A stretch of 7,278 nucleotides of DNA from Candidatus Bathyarchaeota archaeon (GTDB lineage Archaea > Thermoproteota > Bathyarchaeia > RBG-16-48-13 > GCA-020355125): NCBI GenBank assembly GCA_030617005.1, contig JAUWWH010000038.1, positions 1 through 7,278 of the forward strand. The letters run 5' to 3'. This document shows, in pieces, positions 6,131-7,278 of this stretch (positions are counted from its first letter, which is position 1; every line of letters starts with the position of its first letter). The notes beneath the pieces are model-generated. The model ran no database searches, was not told where the DNA came from, and was given only the letters and a program-made list of their open reading frames with translations. The position numbers were made by a program, and so were the translations under genes.

Positions 6131-6183
6131 CTTTGACCTATCTCGGCAACCCCCGCAATATTTGAAAGTGATATCTTCCCCTT

Positions 6184-6190
6184 CATAAAC
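6184..6190 (-). promoter_or_regulatory. Candidate TATA box of tRNA-Leu
   Basis: GTTTATG on the minus strand about 30 bp before the mature 5' end, the expected place for an archaeal tRNA promoter; the match to consensus is partial. Confidence 0.3.
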
Positions 6191-6266
6191 TTTAACATAT
6201 CTCTTACCCTTAGAAATAGATAAGTCTTACAGTTGACAGCGTACAGTATACTCTATATTTCAAGTA

Positions 6267-6287
6267 AGAGAGTGTTTCTAACTCTCT
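6267..6287. repeat. Inverted repeat AGAGAGT-7 nt-ACTCTCT
   Basis: A perfect 7-bp inverted repeat with a 7-base spacer between the divergent tRNA-Leu and acetyltransferase genes. It could be an operator or part of a leader hairpin. It is not followed by a T tract, so it is not a standard terminator. Confidence 0.4.
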
Positions 6288-6331
6288 CTTATGAATATTC
6301 TGGAATTAGTCGTTGAGTTGATGTAGTATTC

Positions 6332-6337
6332 TTTAAA
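6332..6337 (+). promoter_or_regulatory. Candidate TATA element of the acetyltransferase gene
   Basis: TTTAAA in the context CTTTAAAG, about 63 bp before the TTG start, predicting a leader of 35-40 nt that contains the Shine-Dalgarno AGGGAG at 6383-6388. Confidence 0.3.
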
Positions 6338-6397
6338 GGGGACTTAGGATGTATCAAAAGTGATGTTCAGAGTTTTGTATGAAGGGAGTAATTTCTT

Positions 6398-6931
6398 TTG
6401 GAAAGTGTAAATAATGAAGGGATTGTAGCCTTCATTCATCCGGAAGCTAAAATTAGTAAAAATGTAACAGTTTGGCACTTCACTTATATTGGGCGAGGAA
6501 CAAAGATAGGAGCTAATTCAATGATAGGCTCTTTAGCGCACATTGATCACGATGTAGTAATCGGGAAGAACTGTAGAATTCAGGGTAATGTCTACATACC
6601 TCCAGGAACCGTAATTGGAAACAATGTTTTTTTGGGTCCAGCTTGTGTTCTACTAAATGATAAGTACCCGCCGAGTGGAGGTGTATTGAGGGCTCCAATC
6701 ATAGAAGACGATGTCACGATAGGGGGAAACTCAACGATCTGTCCTGACGTCAAGATTGGGAGAGGTGCAGTGGTAGGGGCAGGCTCCTTGGTGACAAAGG
6801 ATGTTCCTGCACTGAGTGTTGTGTATGGGAGTCCAGCTAGAACCGTGATGACTAAAAAGGAATACGTATTAAAGCAGAAAACTTGGAAAAAGAAGAACAG
6901 TTGCAGAAAAATGAAGGAAAACTTTAACTGA
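6398..6931 (+). CDS. WbpD/WlbB-like sugar N-acetyltransferase (left-handed beta-helix)
   Basis: An intact 177-residue hexapeptide-repeat acyltransferase. The repeats run from about 14 to 132: HPEAKISKNVTVWHFTYIG, TKIGANSMIGSLAHID, VVIGKNCRIQGNVYIPPG, TVIGNNVFLGPACVLLND, then TIGGNSTICPDVKIGRGAVVG and AGSLVTKDVPALSVVYGSPA. The VWHF...GSLAHID...KNCRIQGNVYI pattern is that of WbpD/WlbB enzymes. These use acetyl-CoA to acetylate the 3-amino group of UDP-2-acetamido-3-amino-2,3-dideoxy-glucuronate, or the related FdtC/WxcM-type amino sugars. The start is TTG at 6398, 9 nt after AGGGAG; no nearer in-frame ATG keeps the first repeat. The C-terminal tail (residues 152-177) is unusually lysine-rich. 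A role in surface glycan or N-glycan sugar synthesis is likely, but no partner genes (dehydrogenase, aminotransferase) are nearby, so the substrate is open. Confidence 0.88.
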   Translation: MESVNNEGIVAFIHPEAKISKNVTVWHFTYIGRGTKIGANSMIGSLAHIDHDVVIGKNCRIQGNVYIPPGTVIGNNVFLGPACVLLNDKYPPSGGVLRAPIIEDDVTIGGNSTICPDVKIGRGAVVGAGSLVTKDVPALSVVYGSPARTVMTKKEYVLKQKTWKKKNSCRKMKENFN

Positions 6932-6939
6932 AGGTGAAG

Positions 6940-6946
6940 TTTTTTT
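6940..6946 (+). terminator. T7 tract after the acetyltransferase gene
   Basis: Seven T residues 9 bp after the TGA, followed by six A. A typical archaeal oligo-T terminator; the T-A symmetry lets it act on the opposite strand as well. Confidence 0.5.
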
Positions 6947-7095
6947 AAAAAATAGAGTCTGTTAATAGTTTGTCTTAATGCTAATTTATATTTGAAGATT
7001 TGAATCATTAGGTGGTAGTTGGGTTCTAGATTTAATACTGGACATCATTCGATCATTTAAAAAGCGATCTTATCGTTTATCTTATAGCATCGGTA

Positions 7096-7245
7096 CTACC
7101 GTACATGTTTTTCCATCTCAACACCTCTAAATTCGTGACGTCTAAGCATTTTTTTAACTTCATCTCTCCAACCCCCATTTATTCTTCCCATGAACTGGAA
7201 TACGACATCTTTTAGGTCCATCTCGTCAATAACAAGTTTAACCAT
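7096..7245 (-). CDS. Unrecognised 49-residue ORF, possibly the 3' end of a broken gene
   Basis: On the minus strand an ATG at 7245 opens 49 codons: MVKLVIDEMDLKDVVFQFMG, RINGGWRDEVKKMLRRHEF, RGVEMEKHVR, ending at TAG 7096-7098. The coding-like pattern continues upstream of the ATG (INVKD), stops at an in-frame TAA at 7261-7263, and resumes beyond it (VGFRE) to the window edge. This looks like the C-terminus of a larger gene with one stop, or a small protein. No Shine-Dalgarno supports the ATG. The residues are charged and helical and could be DNA-binding, but I do not recognise the family. If it is a remnant it would be the fourth decayed gene here. Confidence 0.35.
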   Translation of the reverse strand: MVKLVIDEMDLKDVVFQFMGRINGGWRDEVKKMLRRHEFRGVEMEKHVR

Positions 7246-7278
7246 ATCTTTTACGTTAATTTATTCTCGGAAGCCCAC

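Larger units (their letters stand above)
6016..6156 (-). tRNA. tRNA-Leu(UAA) with two introns
   Basis: The minus strand reads acceptor GCGGGGG (6156-6150), UU, D stem GCC (6147-6145), a D loop with GG, and the anticodon stem CGGGA (6097-6093). The anticodon is UAA at 6090-6088. Then come UCCCG (6059-6055), a variable arm GAU-UUAG-AUC as expected for a class II leucine tRNA, T stem/loop GUGGG-UUCGAGU-CCCAC, CCCCCGC and discriminator A at 6016. CCA is not encoded. Two insertions interrupt it: 30 nt in the 3' strand of the D stem (6101-6130) and 26 nt between positions 37 and 38 (6061-6086). Removing both gives an 85-nt tRNA with full pairing and the archaeal-typical GGUCAAAGGCG D arm. It decodes UUA and, by wobble, UUG codons. 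Confidence 0.95.

Noticed and set aside
6592..7008. A 138-codon minus-strand ORF over the acetyltransferase.
   Set aside because: It is antisense to clear hexapeptide repeats and has no promoter or ribosome site.
7091..7101. Palindrome CGGTACTACCG as a terminator hairpin.
   Set aside because: The arms leave a one-base loop, which cannot form as a simple hairpin, and it overlaps the stop codon of the small ORF.
1..7278. CRISPR arrays, insertion sequences, integrase or attachment sites at the tRNA.
   Set aside because: No regularly spaced repeats, no transposase or integrase reading frame, and no direct repeat of the tRNA 3' end were seen.

Overview
The window looks like chromosomal DNA of an archaeon. 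It is AT-rich, with archaeal-type TATA boxes about 25 bp before inferred transcript starts. It also holds a tRNA-Leu(UAA) gene with two short bulge-helix-bulge introns and no encoded CCA, and protein families common in archaea (DUF47, RecA/KaiC-like ATPase, AIR-synthase-related protein, ThiT). Two introns in one tRNA gene, one of them in the D arm, fit TACK, Asgard or DPANN-like lineages better than classical euryarchaea. The exact lineage cannot be fixed from 7 kb.

Left part (1-1500): the 5' end of a DUF47/PhoU-like gene leaves the window on the minus strand. Diverging from it on the plus strand is a heavily decayed gene (365-1406) that once coded for a membrane-anchored protein with a HEPN-type RxxxxH motif. 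Middle (1503-3946, minus strand): a TATA box, a TPP riboswitch, thiT (thiamine ECF S-component), a KaiC/RAD55-like ATPase now broken by three frameshifts and a stop, and an intact AIR-synthase-related (PurM/HypE-fold) gene. Gaps between these genes are 38 and 17 bp, so this was probably one thiamine-controlled operon. The Shine-Dalgarno sequence of thiT is the 3' strand of the aptamer, which suggests translational control. A divergent nitroreductase remnant (4086-4585, plus) follows. It converges on an intact MFS exporter (4643-5812, minus) whose promoter carries a 13-bp palindrome between TATA box and transcript start.

Right part: the two-intron tRNA-Leu (6016-6156, minus), then an intact WbpD/WlbB-like sugar N-acetyltransferase (6398-6931, plus) with a TTG start, then a small unrecognised ORF or gene remnant on the minus strand (7096-7245).

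The main points are the archaeal TPP riboswitch with its unusual operon partners, the two-intron tRNA, and three decaying genes in 7 kb beside four intact complete ones. The decayed genes have residue-level signs of relaxed selection, including lost Walker A residues, so they are not simply sequencing errors.
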